Shown one piece after another: positions 18,147 to 27,281 of a stretch of DNA of 54,724 nt. Both the position numbers and the translations under genes were made by a program. Location of the stretch: the NCBI RefSeq assembly GCF_002251775.1, contig NZ_NOXX01000200.1, positions 1 to 54,724 of the forward strand, given 5' to 3'. Position 1 is the stretch's first letter, and the number at the start of each line of letters is the position of its first letter. The notes beneath the pieces are model-generated. The model was not told the origin of the DNA, did no database searches, and saw only the letters and a program-made list of their open reading frames with translations. The DNA is from Flavobacterium aurantiibacter. Lineage in GTDB: Bacteria; Bacteroidota; Bacteroidia; Flavobacteriales; Flavobacteriaceae.

Positions 18147-19445
18147 ATGAAAAAAAATCTACTAACCATAGCGCTAATTGCAGCAGTTTCTTCGGGATTT
18201 GCGCAAGAAGGTAAGGAAGATAAAGCTGAGGGGAGCAGTTTTAATCGTTGGTCTATCGAGGTTGCTGGTGGGGTTAACAAGCCTTCAAATCCGTTTACTC
18301 CTGGTGCATTTACTGCAACACCGAGCCCATGGAATGCAGATCTTGGTGTTCGATATATGCTGTCTAATAATTTTGGTTTAAAGTGGGATATTGGATACTA
18401 TTCTTTTACAAATAGTGATAATTCTTCAATTGAATTCGATACTCATTATTATAGAACATCCGTACAAGGTGTTGTTAATGCGGGTAATATATTAGGATTC
18501 CCGACTTGGACAAAAAGAATCGGACTTTTGATGCACTTAGGTGGTGGATATTCCCAAATGAAATCTGATGATCAAAGATATACGGACCGTATGGGCCACT
18601 TTATTGTTGGTTTAACAGGTCAAGTAAAATTGTCAAATCGAATAGCTTTAACTGGAGATTTTACTAGCCTAACAGGTGTTGGGCAAAACAGAACTTTCGA
18701 CGGTACTAATAGTCCAGAATTGTTAAATGACAAGTTCCGTGGTTTTGGAGGAGGAATCTTCTCTGGGTCAATTGGTCTTACTTTCTACTTAGGCAGCAAT
18801 GATACACATGCTGATTGGTACTTAGAAGGTGATAAAACAAAAGATGAAGTTGCTGAATTGCAAAAGAGAATTGGCGACCTTGAAACAATGTTGAGCGATG
18901 CTGATAAAGATGGTGTGCCGGATTATCTAGATGCAGAGCCAAATTCTACTGCGGGTATGGCTGTTGACACTAAAGGACGCGCTATCGATAAAAATGGAAA
19001 CGGTGTTCCGGATGAATTAGAAAGCTATATGTCTAAAACATACGGTGACAACGTGAAGAGCAGCGCTATCACTAACAACAGCATGACAAACAACGAAATG
19101 ATTCGTTCGTTAATCAACGGCGGTTACATGTGTGCATACTTCCCTTACAACAAATCAGTTCCAACTAATGAATCTACTGAAGGTATTGGTTTTGTATTGA
19201 CTTACTTAAGAAATAATCCTACAGCACAAATCGAAATCACTGGTCATGCGGATGAAATCGGAAATACAGAATACAACAACAAACTTTCTGCAGCGCGTGC
19301 TAACGCAGTTAAAGATGTTCTTGTAAAAGCTAAAATTGACCCAGCTAGATTGACAGTTGTTCCTGCTGGTGAAGATAAGTCGGTAGACAAATCTTCTGAA
19401 GGAGCTCGTAAACTAGTTCGCAGAGTTACTTTCCGCGTGAAATAG
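18147..19445 (+). CDS. OmpA family outer-membrane beta-barrel protein with thrombospondin-3 repeats
   Basis: A 432-residue major-porin-like protein. It has a signal peptide MKKNLLTIALIAAVSSGFAQ, an N-terminal beta-barrel (about 30-230; alternating hydrophobic strands such as WDIGYYSFTNSD and GFGGGIFSGSIGLTFYLG), Asp-rich calcium-binding TSP3 repeats (DADKDGVPDYLDAEPN and DKNGNGVPDELE, about 250-290), and a C-terminal OmpA peptidoglycan-binding domain (ITGHADEIGNTEYN, LSAARANAVKDVLV). Its codons and strong flanking signals (promoter box, terminator) suggest high expression, which is usual for this protein class. Single-gene transcription unit. Confidence 0.92.
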   Translation: MKKNLLTIALIAAVSSGFAQEGKEDKAEGSSFNRWSIEVAGGVNKPSNPFTPGAFTATPSPWNADLGVRYMLSNNFGLKWDIGYYSFTNSDNSSIEFDTHYYRTSVQGVVNAGNILGFPTWTKRIGLLMHLGGGYSQMKSDDQRYTDRMGHFIVGLTGQVKLSNRIALTGDFTSLTGVGQNRTFDGTNSPELLNDKFRGFGGGIFSGSIGLTFYLGSNDTHADWYLEGDKTKDEVAELQKRIGDLETMLSDADKDGVPDYLDAEPNSTAGMAVDTKGRAIDKNGNGVPDELESYMSKTYGDNVKSSAITNNSMTNNEMIRSLINGGYMCAYFPYNKSVPTNESTEGIGFVLTYLRNNPTAQIEITGHADEIGNTEYNNKLSAARANAVKDVLVKAKIDPARLTVVPAGEDKSVDKSSEGARKLVRRVTFRVK

Positions 19446-19462
19446 GACTTAAAAAAATACAT

Positions 19463-19497
19463 AAAAGCCGGATTGTTTAAAGCAGTCCGGCTTTTTT
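19463..19497 (+). terminator. Rho-independent terminator after the OmpA porin
   Basis: Stem AAAAGCCGGA / TCCGGCTTTT around a 13-base partly paired loop, followed by T residues, 17 bp after the stop codon. Confidence 0.85.
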
Positions 19498-19648
19498 ATT
19501 TTACATCTTTGGGATATATGTAGGGTTTAATAGTCCTAGTTTTTTGATGGATTAAAATAGTTTAAGCCTTGAATCTCGAAAGCTCCCCAAAATCAAAGTA
19601 ACAGCTAAAGATTTTATCTCGTATTCATGTTAAATACTGCTATTAGCT

Positions 19649-19656
19649 TATTTTTG
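19649..19656 (+). promoter_or_regulatory. -7 promoter box for metG
   Basis: TATTTTTG fits TAnnTTTG and lies 18 bp before the ATG at 19675. It is downstream of the alternative ATG at 19627, which argues against that longer start. Confidence 0.55.
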
Positions 19657-19674
19657 CATTCCAATTTATATCCC

Positions 19675-21717
19675 ATGCAAAATCCAGCCAGATATACCAT
19701 TACAGCGGCACTTCCCTATACTAACGGTCCCATTCATATTGGCCATTTAGCAGGTGTTTACGTTCCCGCAGATATTTATGCTCGCTTCCTTCGCTTACAG
19801 AATAAAGATGTCGTTTATATCTGCGGAAGCGACGAACACGGTGTTGCTATCTCTATGAAAGCACGTAAAGAAGGCATCACACCGCAGCAAGTAATCGATA
19901 AATATCACCACATCATCAAGAAATCTTTTGAAGATTTTGGTATTTCATTCGATCATTATTCACGAACATCAGCAAATATTCACCACCAAACAGCATCCGA
20001 CTTTTTTAAGAAATTGTATGAGGCGGGAAAGTTCGAAGAAGAAACAACCGAACAATTATTCGATCCTGAGGCAAATCAGTTTTTAGCCGATCGTTTCGTA
20101 ATCGGAACCTGTCCGAAATGCGGAAATGAAGAAGCGTACGGCGACCAATGCGAAAAATGTGGTTCTACACTAAGTCCGACGGATTTAATAAACCCAAAAT
20201 CGACGATCAGCGGTGCTACACCTGTGCTCAAGCAAACGAAACACTGGTTTTTGCCTTTGAACGAATACAGCGATTTTCTAAAGGAATGGATCTTAAAAGG
20301 ACATGCCAAAGATTGGAAAACTAACGTACTCGGTCAGGTAAAATCATGGATTGACGACGGACTAAAACCAAGAGCAGTAACTCGAGATCTAGACTGGGGA
20401 ATAGACGTGCCAGTTGAAGGAGCAACTGGAAAAAAACTCTACGTTTGGTTTGATGCACCTATCGGTTACATTTCGGCAACCAAAGAATGGGCACAACTGA
20501 ACGGCAAAAATTGGGAACCGTATTGGAAAGATCAAGATACGAAGTTGGTTCATTTCATCGGAAAAGACAACATTGTTTTCCACTGCGTTATATTTCCAGC
20601 CATGCTCAAGGCAGAAGGAAGCTATATTTTACCCGATAACGTACCTGCGAATGAGTTTTTGAATTTAGAAGGCCAGAAGCTATCTACCTCGAAAAACTGG
20701 GCCGTATGGTTGCATGAATATTTAGAAGATTTTCCGGGAAAGCAAGACTCGTTGCGTTACGCACTTACCGCTGCGGCTCCAGAAACGAAAGATAACGACT
20801 TTACGTGGAAGGATTTTCAAGCGCGAAACAACAACGAATTGGCAGCTATTTTTGGCAATTTCATAAATCGTGTGGTGGTTTTAACCCATAAATACTACAA
20901 CGGGCTGGTTCCAACGCCAAACGCTTTCACAACCGAAGATCTCGCGGTATTGGAGGAACTGAAAGCATATCCGGATGTAATTGCCAGCACAATTGAACGC
21001 TACAGGTTTCGCGAGGCCTCGCAAGAAATGATGAATGTTGCGCGATTAGGAAATAAATATCTCGCCGACCAAGAACCGTGGAAAGCCGTAAAAACAGACG
21101 CAGAGCGCGTCAAAACGCAGCTATTTGTGGCATTACAAGTGGCCAGTGCGCTTGCAGTTCTAGCTGAGCCGTTCTTGCCGCATGCTGCACAAAAATTAAA
21201 TGACATGCTGCAACTCGGTCGGAAAGATTGGAATTTCTTGAAGAGTGATGTGCTTTTAAAACCCGGTCACCAAATCAATGCGGCGGCGATTTTGTTCGAG
21301 CAAATAGACGACGCACAAATCGAAAAACAAATGGAAAAATTGGCTGCGAGCAACGCTTCAGAAGCAGCGGCAGAACTAGCGGAATTGAAACCCGAAACTA
21401 CTTTCGAGAAATTCTCAGAAATGGATTTACGAGTAGGGACCATCTTAGCCGCTGAGAAAATGCCGAAAGCTAAGAAACTACTTGTACTACAAGTTGATAC
21501 AGGATTAGACGTACGGACAATCGTATCTGGAATAGCAGAACACTTCGAACCTGAAGCAATCGTAGGTAAACAAGTTATGGTTTTAGCCAATTTAGCACCA
21601 AGAGCTATTCGCGGGGTTGAAAGCCAGGGAATGTTGTTACTTACCTCCGACGCCGAAGGGAAATTACATTTTATGGTTCCAGAAAACACTGTACAAAACG
21701 GCAGTACTATATCGTAA
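19675..21717 (+). CDS. metG: Methionyl-tRNA synthetase
   Basis: Charges tRNA-Met, including the initiator. The 680-residue enzyme has HIGH (residues 21-24) in [15 protein letters not shown], a zinc-binding insert with paired CxxC motifs ([19 protein letters not shown]), the KMSKS variant KLSTS near residue 332, and a C-terminal EMAP/Trbp-like OB-fold tRNA-binding domain ([20 protein letters not shown], about 575-680). The preferred start gives the conserved [18 protein letters not shown] beginning; the upstream 16 codons would lie before the promoter box. The HAD gene follows after two bases, so they are in one operon. Confidence 0.97.
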   Translation: MQNPARYTITAALPYTNGPIHIGHLAGVYVPADIYARFLRLQNKDVVYICGSDEHGVAISMKARKEGITPQQVIDKYHHIIKKSFEDFGISFDHYSRTSANIHHQTASDFFKKLYEAGKFEEETTEQLFDPEANQFLADRFVIGTCPKCGNEEAYGDQCEKCGSTLSPTDLINPKSTISGATPVLKQTKHWFLPLNEYSDFLKEWILKGHAKDWKTNVLGQVKSWIDDGLKPRAVTRDLDWGIDVPVEGATGKKLYVWFDAPIGYISATKEWAQLNGKNWEPYWKDQDTKLVHFIGKDNIVFHCVIFPAMLKAEGSYILPDNVPANEFLNLEGQKLSTSKNWAVWLHEYLEDFPGKQDSLRYALTAAAPETKDNDFTWKDFQARNNNELAAIFGNFINRVVVLTHKYYNGLVPTPNAFTTEDLAVLEELKAYPDVIASTIERYRFREASQEMMNVARLGNKYLADQEPWKAVKTDAERVKTQLFVALQVASALAVLAEPFLPHAAQKLNDMLQLGRKDWNFLKSDVLLKPGHQINAAAILFEQIDDAQIEKQMEKLAASNASEAAAELAELKPETTFEKFSEMDLRVGTILAAEKMPKAKKLLVLQVDTGLDVRTIVSGIAEHFEPEAIVGKQVMVLANLAPRAIRGVESQGMLLLTSDAEGKLHFMVPENTVQNGSTIS

Positions 21718-21719
21718 TT

Positions 21720-22433
21720 ATGAAAATTCCAAGTAATATTAAGGTTATAGCATTTGATGCCGACGACACCTTGTGGGTAAACGAGCCCTATTTCCAAGAA
21801 GTGGAAACACATTTCTGCGAACTCATGGCACCGTATTTATCGCGTCATCAGCTTTCTGCCGAACTTTTCAAGACAGAGATTGACAATCTAAAATACTACG
21901 GGTACGGAATTAAAGGCTATATCTTGTCGATGATCGAAGCCGCTTTGCTGATTTCCAACAACACGATCAGTAATGAAGTTACCGCACGGATCCTTGCTTT
22001 GGGTAAAGAATTAATTGAGAAGCCTATCGAAATACTCGACGGAGTACCCGATGTTTTAAAATCATTTTCGGGCAGATACAAACTCGTTGTTGCCACTAAA
22101 GGCGACTTATTAGACCAGCATCGGAAGTTACATAAGAGCGGTCTTGGACATTATTTCCACCATATTGAAGTCATGTCTGACAAACAAGCGAGCGATTACA
22201 GAAAACTATTAAATCGTCTTGAAATTAGTGCAGATGATTTTCTGATGATCGGAAATTCGTTAAAATCAGATGTACTTCCTGTACTCGAAGTTGGCGGATA
22301 TGCCGTACATATTCCGTTTCATACTACCTGGGCGCATGAGAAAATCGACCACCAAGTGGTTCATGAACGTTTTACCACTTGCGAGAATATCCATGAAGTA
22401 ACCGCCTTATTCAGCGATGAAACAACAAATTGA
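21720..22433 (+). CDS. HAD superfamily hydrolase
   Basis: A 237-residue phosphatase-type HAD protein. The N terminus holds motif I FDADDTLW (nucleophile Asp and the +2 Asp). Motif II is VVATKGD, and motif III/IV is the Lys after ASDYRKLL and the acidic MIGNSLKSDVLP. An alpha-helical cap of about 80 residues lies between motifs I and II. The substrate is unknown; phosphoglycolate-like or nucleotide phosphatases are possible. It follows metG by two bases and overlaps the next gene by 17 bases, which indicates a tight operon. Confidence 0.88.
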   Translation: MKIPSNIKVIAFDADDTLWVNEPYFQEVETHFCELMAPYLSRHQLSAELFKTEIDNLKYYGYGIKGYILSMIEAALLISNNTISNEVTARILALGKELIEKPIEILDGVPDVLKSFSGRYKLVVATKGDLLDQHRKLHKSGLGHYFHHIEVMSDKQASDYRKLLNRLEISADDFLMIGNSLKSDVLPVLEVGGYAVHIPFHTTWAHEKIDHQVVHERFTTCENIHEVTALFSDETTN

Positions 22434-23046
22434 TCTCGAAAATTGGAATCGTAAAGCGCATTTTCACTTTTTTAAAACGTTTGAAGAGCCATTTTTTGGA
22501 GTCACCGCTGTAGTTGATATTCAGAATGCTCTTCGATTCGCGAAAGAACAAAATCAGAGTTTGTTTTGCACCTATTTGTATTGCTGTTTGAAAGCGATTT
22601 CTGAAGTTTCGGCGCTTAACCTGCGCATCGAAGATTCCGAGGTATATCAATATCCTTACAGCCACGCATCCGCAACTATTTTGCGACCCGACGGCACGTT
22701 CGGATTTAGTTATATTCCCTTTTATTCCGATTTTTTAACATTTACAGTCGCTGCAAAGCAGGAAATCGTTCGTGTACAAAACACTTCAGGATTGTTCACA
22801 CGCACGTTTGACGAAGCAAATTTGATACATATTTCAACGTTTCCAAACTTGCACTTTTTGGCGCTGTCGCATGCCCGAAAATTTAGCATTTCGGATAGTT
22901 GTCCGAAGATTACGTTTGGTAAATTTGAGAAGACAGACAATAAAATTGCGATGCCCGTTGCTGTTCACGTTCATCACGCACTCGCCGACGGCCGCGATGT
23001 TGAACATTTTTTTGTTGCATTTCAAAAAAATCTAAATGAACTATGA
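22417..23046 (+). CDS. Chloramphenicol acetyltransferase-like (CAT family) protein
   Basis: A 209-residue protein of the trimeric CAT fold. The family signature HHALADGRD sits near the C terminus (His186-His187, Asp191) in VHVHHALADGRDVEHFF, and the N-terminal NWNRKAHFHFFKTFEEPFF is typical. Such chromosomal homologues are widespread in Flavobacteriia. Acceptor specificity is not known, and drug resistance should not be assumed. It overlaps the HAD gene by 17 bases and the following gene by four (ATGA), so all three are probably translationally coupled. Confidence 0.85.
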   Translation: MKQQIDLENWNRKAHFHFFKTFEEPFFGVTAVVDIQNALRFAKEQNQSLFCTYLYCCLKAISEVSALNLRIEDSEVYQYPYSHASATILRPDGTFGFSYIPFYSDFLTFTVAAKQEIVRVQNTSGLFTRTFDEANLIHISTFPNLHFLALSHARKFSISDSCPKITFGKFEKTDNKIAMPVAVHVHHALADGRDVEHFFVAFQKNLNEL

Positions 23047-24395
23047 ATTTTTTTATTCGATTATTCCTGTTGTTAGTTTTTACTTCCGCGACAGCGCAAC
23101 AAATAGACGCTACAAAAATCAATTGGAAAAAGCGCACGGATAACGCAAAAATTGCACTGTTTGCCGATGGCGATGAGCGCAACTTGTACGTTTTAGCATA
23201 CAAGCCTGGAAATTTGAAAGTTCTGCGATACAATTCAGCCTTGTTTTTGCGGGATTCGGTGTCGTATAACGTCAATGAAAGTTTACAGAAAAACATTCAA
23301 ATGACGTTTAAGACCGATAGTGTATTTATTCATTTTATTGACGAAGCCGAGAGTCGCCTAATTACCTTGAAAACGAATCAAAATTTTGATTCATATGCGA
23401 TGCATTCCCAAGCAATTTTCGAAACTGGTGAAGTGTGCACCGCGCAATTTCAAGACGGGAATCAGCGTCATTTCCTTACGGTAAACAAAAACACTAAAGC
23501 TTGTTTTGCCTACAGTTTGCAAGGTACATCCGTAATAAAAAAGGCAATCGATACTACGCCGTTCGATAATTTTAACGGCAACGAGCTTTTTGCAGATTTC
23601 CTAAGAAAACAAGATTTTGCGGAAATCAACGATAACTATACGCCCGTTTTAGAAACGTTGAATGCCGACAAATGCTTTTTTAAAAATGGTAAAGCAATTT
23701 TTCTGCGTGCTCGAAAAGGAAGCACAACTATGCAAGAGATTGATTTTAGATCGTATACAACGAAAAGTAGTGTTTTCAATTCCAATGTTCATAATCCAGA
23801 TAATTATACCTCTTCTTTAGGGAAAAAGGAGCTTTTCGAAATTTCAACAAGTAAAGACAGTCTTGTGGTTGTTGTTACCGATCTTCAATCAAAAAAGATT
23901 TTAAAACGCTGGCAAGTTGGAGCAAAAACCGATGCGAGATCATCAGACTTTCAATTTTACGAGCAACGAAACGGTGGAGTTCCAAGGTCCGAACTGCAAA
24001 CGAAGCGCTTTTTAAAACGAATCTCGCAACCTAAAATGGGTTTGAGTGTTTATGAATCTGAAAACGGTAAATTAATTACGATAGGCTCCCTTGACGGAGG
24101 TGTATCTGCGGGCGGATTTTTACTATATGCCGTCGCTGCTGTTGCGGATTATGATCCAGACGACGATCTCTATGAAAACAGTATACTTTTTTACGCAGAA
24201 CTCGCAACCGATGCTTTCCTCCAGCCTAAAAAATACTTGCGCTGTGTTCCAGCAATTGACGAAATCTTGCAGTTTAACGACGAGAAGAAAATAGAAGTTA
24301 ACGCAATTACCAAATTTAAGAACGCCTACATTCAAGCTGCATTTGTACCGGAAGATCAAACGTTGAATGTGTCTAAATTTCTAGATCGCGATTAA
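23043..24395 (+). CDS. Secreted protein of unknown function
   Basis: A 450-residue exported protein that I do not recognise. It has a signal peptide MNFFIRLFLLLVFTSATAQ and no lipobox Cys, so it is likely periplasmic or outer-membrane associated. The mature part is beta-rich with repeated short strands ending in K/D turns (NLYVLAYKPGNLKVLRYN, FRSYTTKSSVFN) that look like a possible beta-propeller, but no repeat is clear enough to call. It overlaps the CAT-like gene by four bases and ends 42 bp before the ferritin gene. Confidence 0.7.
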   Translation: MNFFIRLFLLLVFTSATAQQIDATKINWKKRTDNAKIALFADGDERNLYVLAYKPGNLKVLRYNSALFLRDSVSYNVNESLQKNIQMTFKTDSVFIHFIDEAESRLITLKTNQNFDSYAMHSQAIFETGEVCTAQFQDGNQRHFLTVNKNTKACFAYSLQGTSVIKKAIDTTPFDNFNGNELFADFLRKQDFAEINDNYTPVLETLNADKCFFKNGKAIFLRARKGSTTMQEIDFRSYTTKSSVFNSNVHNPDNYTSSLGKKELFEISTSKDSLVVVVTDLQSKKILKRWQVGAKTDARSSDFQFYEQRNGGVPRSELQTKRFLKRISQPKMGLSVYESENGKLITIGSLDGGVSAGGFLLYAVAAVADYDPDDDLYENSILFYAELATDAFLQPKKYLRCVPAIDEILQFNDEKKIEVNAITKFKNAYIQAAFVPEDQTLNVSKFLDRD

Positions 24396-24413
24396 GCAAA
24401 GAAGTATTCTTGC

Positions 24414-24421
24414 TAACTTTA
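24414..24421 (+). promoter_or_regulatory. Near-consensus -7 box for ferritin
   Basis: TAACTTTA differs from TAnnTTTG only in the last base. It lies 16 bp before the ferritin ATG. Confidence 0.35.
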
Positions 24422-24437
24422 CTAAAAAAATTTTACT

Positions 24438-24956
24438 ATGTTATCAAAATCGGTTGAACAGGCACTCAATAACCAAATCCGTATCGAGGCTGAAAGCTCA
24501 CAAATTTATTTGTCGATGGCTTGCTGGGCCGAAATTCAAGGTTTAGAAGGTGTTGCACGCTTTATGTATGCGCAGTCGGATGAAGAGCGCGTGCACATGT
24601 TAAAACTTATCAAATTTGTAAACGAACGCGGTGGTCACGCGCACATTACCGAGCTCAATGCCCCAAAAACTACCTTCAATACCTTTCAGCAACTTTTTAG
24701 CGAATTATACAAGCATGAACTTTTCGTGTCGCAATCTATAAACGAACTCGTGCACATTACATTAAGTGAGAAAGATTACGCGACACATAATTTCTTGCAA
24801 TGGTACGTTGCTGAACAAATTGAAGAAGAGGCTCAAGCAAAAACGATACTCGATAAAATCAATTTGATCGGAGATGATAAAGGCGGATTGTACTTATTTG
24901 ATCGCGACATCCAGCAAATTACCGTAACAAGCCAAATTCTGCCTGGGGCGAATTAA
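24438..24956 (+). CDS. ftnA: Bacterial non-heme ferritin
   Basis: Iron-storage protein that forms a 24-subunit shell and oxidises Fe(II). The 172-residue four-helix bundle has the ferroxidase residues expected of the family: the early Glu in RIEAESSQIYLSMACW, the ExxH in SDEERVHMLKL, and the later QIEEE in WYVAEQIEEEAQAK. Residues IYLSMA and DKGGLYLFDRD are conserved in bacterial ferritins. Length is normal. It has its own possible promoter after the upstream operon. Confidence 0.95.
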   Translation: MLSKSVEQALNNQIRIEAESSQIYLSMACWAEIQGLEGVARFMYAQSDEERVHMLKLIKFVNERGGHAHITELNAPKTTFNTFQQLFSELYKHELFVSQSINELVHITLSEKDYATHNFLQWYVAEQIEEEAQAKTILDKINLIGDDKGGLYLFDRDIQQITVTSQILPGAN

Positions 24957-24997
24957 TTCTTCGCTTAAATTTATTTAGAATGTATTAAAATAAGTTT

Positions 24998-25005
24998 TAT
25001 TTTTG
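24998..25005 (+). promoter_or_regulatory. -7 promoter box for the 58-residue protein
   Basis: TATTTTTG fits TAnnTTTG and lies 15 bp before the ATG at 25021. Confidence 0.55.
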
Positions 25006-25020
25006 CTCAAATCTTTGTAG

Positions 25021-25197
25021 ATGAGCAAGAAGGAAGCAGAAAAGAAAGCCGACAAAAAGAAGAAGCAAAAAGAGCTGGTTAAAAAACTAAAGATCGCCTC
25101 GAATTGCAAAGCTTCTTGTTGCGAGAAATACAAAAAAGGTAAAGACAAGCGTTGTAAACGTTGTCCAATGTTCGATTTACTGAAGAAAATTGCTTAA
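25021..25197 (+). CDS. Small Lys-rich protein with a C-terminal Cys cluster
   Basis: A 58-residue protein. The first half is highly basic and charged (MSKKEAEKKADKKKKQKELV). The second half holds five Cys in the pattern C-x4-CC (Cys29, Cys33, Cys34) and C-x2-C (Cys45, Cys48) within the RCKRCPMF motif, which could bind zinc or iron. The gene has its own -7 box and a terminator whose stem begins inside the stop codon, so it is a complete transcription unit and not a chance frame. It sits directly after ferritin. I recall similar small proteins in Bacteroidota genomes but know no function; nucleic-acid or metal binding is an inference from composition. Confidence 0.8.
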   Translation: MSKKEAEKKADKKKKQKELVKKLKIASNCKASCCEKYKKGKDKRCKRCPMFDLLKKIA

Positions 25198-25225
25198 ATC
25201 TGTCTTTCGAGGCAGATTTTTTTTT
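25196..25225 (+). terminator. Rho-independent terminator after the 58-residue protein
   Basis: Stem AAATCTGTC / GGCAGATTT with loop TTTCGA, followed by a run of T residues. The stem begins at the stop codon of the small gene. Confidence 0.85.
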
Positions 25226-25244
25226 GGGCGTTCCGGCGGCTAAA
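25221..25244 (-). repeat. Half copy of the hairpin repeat family (copy B)
   Basis: TTTTTGGGCGTTCCGGCGGC reads as the reverse complement of the family right end. The 19 bases from 25226 to 25244 are identical to 39309-39327. The other half is missing. Confidence 0.6.
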
Positions 25245-25281
25245 GCTGTACACACGTTTTGAAATCTACAAACTTCAAAAA

Positions 25282-26043
25282 CTATGCTTTCAATTCCCCG
25301 AGTTTCTTCTTCGTAAACTCCGACAACACCAAACGACCCGAAATGGCAGCGCGCTCGTACAACAGCGTATCCCAATGTTCGGTATTTTGCCAAAGCACTC
25401 TTTTTATATCTTGTAGGGCTTCGGGGCTGTAATTCGATAAGCTTGAAGCAAATTCTTGTACTGCCAAATCTAGCTCGTTGGTGTCGGCAAATATCGCCTG
25501 GTACAAACCAGCATGCAAGGCCCATGGTGCATCGAACCACCGATTGGGTTGCAAAGTCATTGCGCTAAAGCCGTTTAAACCTATTTTTCGGGAAACGGCG
25601 GGTTCAATTACAAACGGACCAATACCAATTGCCAATTCAGAAAGCTTAATGGAAGCTTTTTCGCTGGCAAAAACGTAATCGCAAGCGGCAAGTAAACCCA
25701 CTCCGCCACCAACGGCCTTGCCTTGCGCGCGACCTACAATGGGGTGCTTACATTTGCGCATGGCGTTTATCACATTGGCAAAGCCGCTAAAAAACGCTTT
25801 TCCGGTTGTTTCATCGTGTACTTGCAAAAGCTCGTCGAACGAAGCGCCGCCACAAAACGCCGAGTTTCCGTGGCTTTGCAGCACAACAACCGCAACGTCT
25901 GATCGGTTCGAAAGTTCGTTGAGCGCTTGCGTTAAATCGGTAAGCTGTGTGCTTGGAAATGAATTTCCTTGCGGATGGTAAAAGGTAATCGTTGCAACAC
26001 GGCTATCGACATTCGTTTTTACAAAAGCAGAGTCTATATTCAT
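25282..26043 (-). CDS. Enoyl-CoA hydratase/isomerase family protein
   Basis: A 253-residue crotonase-fold enzyme. The oxyanion-hole regions are AFCGGASFDEL (usually SAGxDL) and GKAVGGGVGLLAACDY; the conserved LSELAIGIGPFVIEPAVSRKI follows, with Glu in the active-site region. It probably hydrates an acyl-CoA in fatty-acid or branched amino-acid breakdown; methylglutaconyl-CoA hydratase is one option, but specificity cannot be read from sequence. Length is normal. It stands alone on the minus strand, divergent from the tRNA gene. Confidence 0.9.
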   Translation of the reverse strand: MNIDSAFVKTNVDSRVATITFYHPQGNSFPSTQLTDLTQALNELSNRSDVAVVVLQSHGNSAFCGGASFDELLQVHDETTGKAFFSGFANVINAMRKCKHPIVGRAQGKAVGGGVGLLAACDYVFASEKASIKLSELAIGIGPFVIEPAVSRKIGLNGFSAMTLQPNRWFDAPWALHAGLYQAIFADTNELDLAVQEFASSLSNYSPEALQDIKRVLWQNTEHWDTLLYERAAISGRLVLSEFTKKKLGELKA

Positions 26044-26058
26044 ACAAAAACATTCAGG

Positions 26059-26090
26059 TTGTAAAGTTCAGACAAATTCTGTTATATTTG
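26059..26090 (+). promoter_or_regulatory. Promoter of tRNA-Ala
   Basis: TTG at 26059-26061 and TATATTTG at 26083-26090, 21 bases apart, match the Bacteroidota consensus (TTG, 17-23 bases, TAnnTTTG). The tRNA starts 11 bases after the -7 box. This is the best two-part promoter in the window. Confidence 0.75.
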
Positions 26091-26100
26091 CCAACCAATA

Positions 26101-26174
26101 GGGGGATTAGCTCATTTGGCTAGAGCGCTTGCCTGGCAGGCAAGAGGTGACCGGTTCGAATCCGGTATTCTCCA
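26101..26174 (+). tRNA. tRNA-Ala (anticodon GGC)
   Basis: A 74-base cloverleaf. Acceptor stem GGGGGAT / ATTCTCC with the alanine identity pair G3-U70 and discriminator A73; anticodon stem CTTGC / GCAAG around loop CTGGCAG (anticodon GGC); T arm ACCGG-TTCGAAT-CCGGT. The 3' CCA is not encoded and must be added by the CCA enzyme. Confidence 0.97.
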
Positions 26175-26178
26175 CTCA

Positions 26179-26204
26179 ACCACTCAACAACGAGTGGTTT
26201 TTTT
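26179..26204 (+). terminator. Rho-independent terminator after tRNA-Ala
   Basis: Perfect 7-bp stem ACCACTC / GAGTGGT with a 6-base loop and a T run, four bases after the tRNA 3' end. Confidence 0.85.
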
Positions 26205-26425
26205 ATTTAACGTGAGTTCGATGTGAAAATCAAAGTTAGAAATCACTTAAATAGTTGATTACGAGGCGTATCTTCTTTGGGATACCGAGATATCTTAAAA
26301 AAGCACAACGCAATATGCGACTGTTTACTTGGCTAGCTTAAAAAATAGTTTAGCAAAAATTTCCGCAAACTATTTAAATGCCGCAATTCAAGCGTTCTAA
26401 CAAAGATCTTTATGTTGAACTCAGA

Positions 26426-27281
26426 TTATTTACTTTTTCCAACTTCTTGCTTCCCGATAACCGAGAAGTTCAGAGAAACATCGTCTTGAGAGCGCCAGTT
26501 TCCTTGGCTCACAGCTCGAGTTAAAATGGGCTTTCCTTTGTAATCTGCAACAAAATGCAATCTGCCTTCGCCCATATCTTCAATAATTTCAAGACTAATA
26601 AAAAAGGTTCCGGTGACACGTAAATCGTATGGAGTTAAATCCACACTTAAAATTCCTTTTTTGATTTCGGTTTCTACAAAGATGTTTTCCGAAAGAATGT
26701 TTTTAGCAGGAACGCCGTTGGCAGCTTCGTAAACATTAACACGCAGCTTTATTTTTCCGTACGTGTTGGTACTGATAACTGCTTCAAAGCGCTCTGGGAA
26801 AAAGGCAGTTTTTCCCGCATTAAATTCCATGGCGAGCTCATTTCCCAGTTTATTGTTCGCAAAGCCAGCGCTGAGTCGAGTGCGGCCGAAACTCCGACCC
26901 AAATTAACCGTTCGAAATGCTCCGGGTTTTACGACTACTTCATTTAGTTCATAAATTTCGCGCTCTAAACGCACATTTTCTAGGGTTTTACTGTCTGTTC
27001 GAAGGTTCGAAACACGAACAGATTTACTTTTATATCCAATCGTTGAAAAAACAAGTACATCAGTATCGTTGGCTTGCGTAAGATCTATCGAAAAGCTTCC
27101 TTGATTGTTCGATACGGTTCCGATGTTTTTTTCCAGGAATTCCAATATTTACATAAGAGAGCGCTGAATTGTCCTTTTCATCGAAAACGGTGCCCGATAC
27201 GCGCTGTCCATAAAAACTAAGGCTCATCAGAAAACATCCGATGAGCCCAATAATATTCAAAAATTGCTTGTAACTATTCAC
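26426..27281 (-). pseudogene. Carboxypeptidase-regulatory-like domain protein interrupted by a frameshift in an A7 run
   Basis: Two frames together encode one protein of about 285 residues. It starts at a GTG (27281) overlapping the upstream stop, with a signal peptide (NIIGLIGCFLMSLSFYG) and the first strands of a CarboxypepD_reg-like domain (RVSGTVFDEKDNSALSYVNI). The frame then breaks at a run of seven A residues (minus strand; 27126-27132). With one A fewer it continues GIPGKNIGTVSNNQGSFSID and LVFSTIGYKSKSV, the classic domain ending, then ELNEVVVKP and an unknown beta-rich C-terminal part to 26426. As written, the first frame stops near 27060. It could be a real pseudogene, phase variation, transcriptional slippage or a sequencing error. 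Coupled to the upstream lipoprotein gene. Confidence 0.75.

Noticed and set aside
21267..21812. 181-codon minus-strand frame opposite metG
   Set aside because: Antisense to the tRNA-binding domain of metG, which is unambiguous on the plus strand.
22417..23046. Chloramphenicol resistance gene
   Set aside because: The fold is CAT-like, but chromosomal homologues in this group are divergent and resistance cannot be inferred.
26343..26375. AAATAGTTT / AAACTATTT hairpin after the frameshifted gene as a terminator
   Set aside because: Good stem, but there is no T run on the minus strand.
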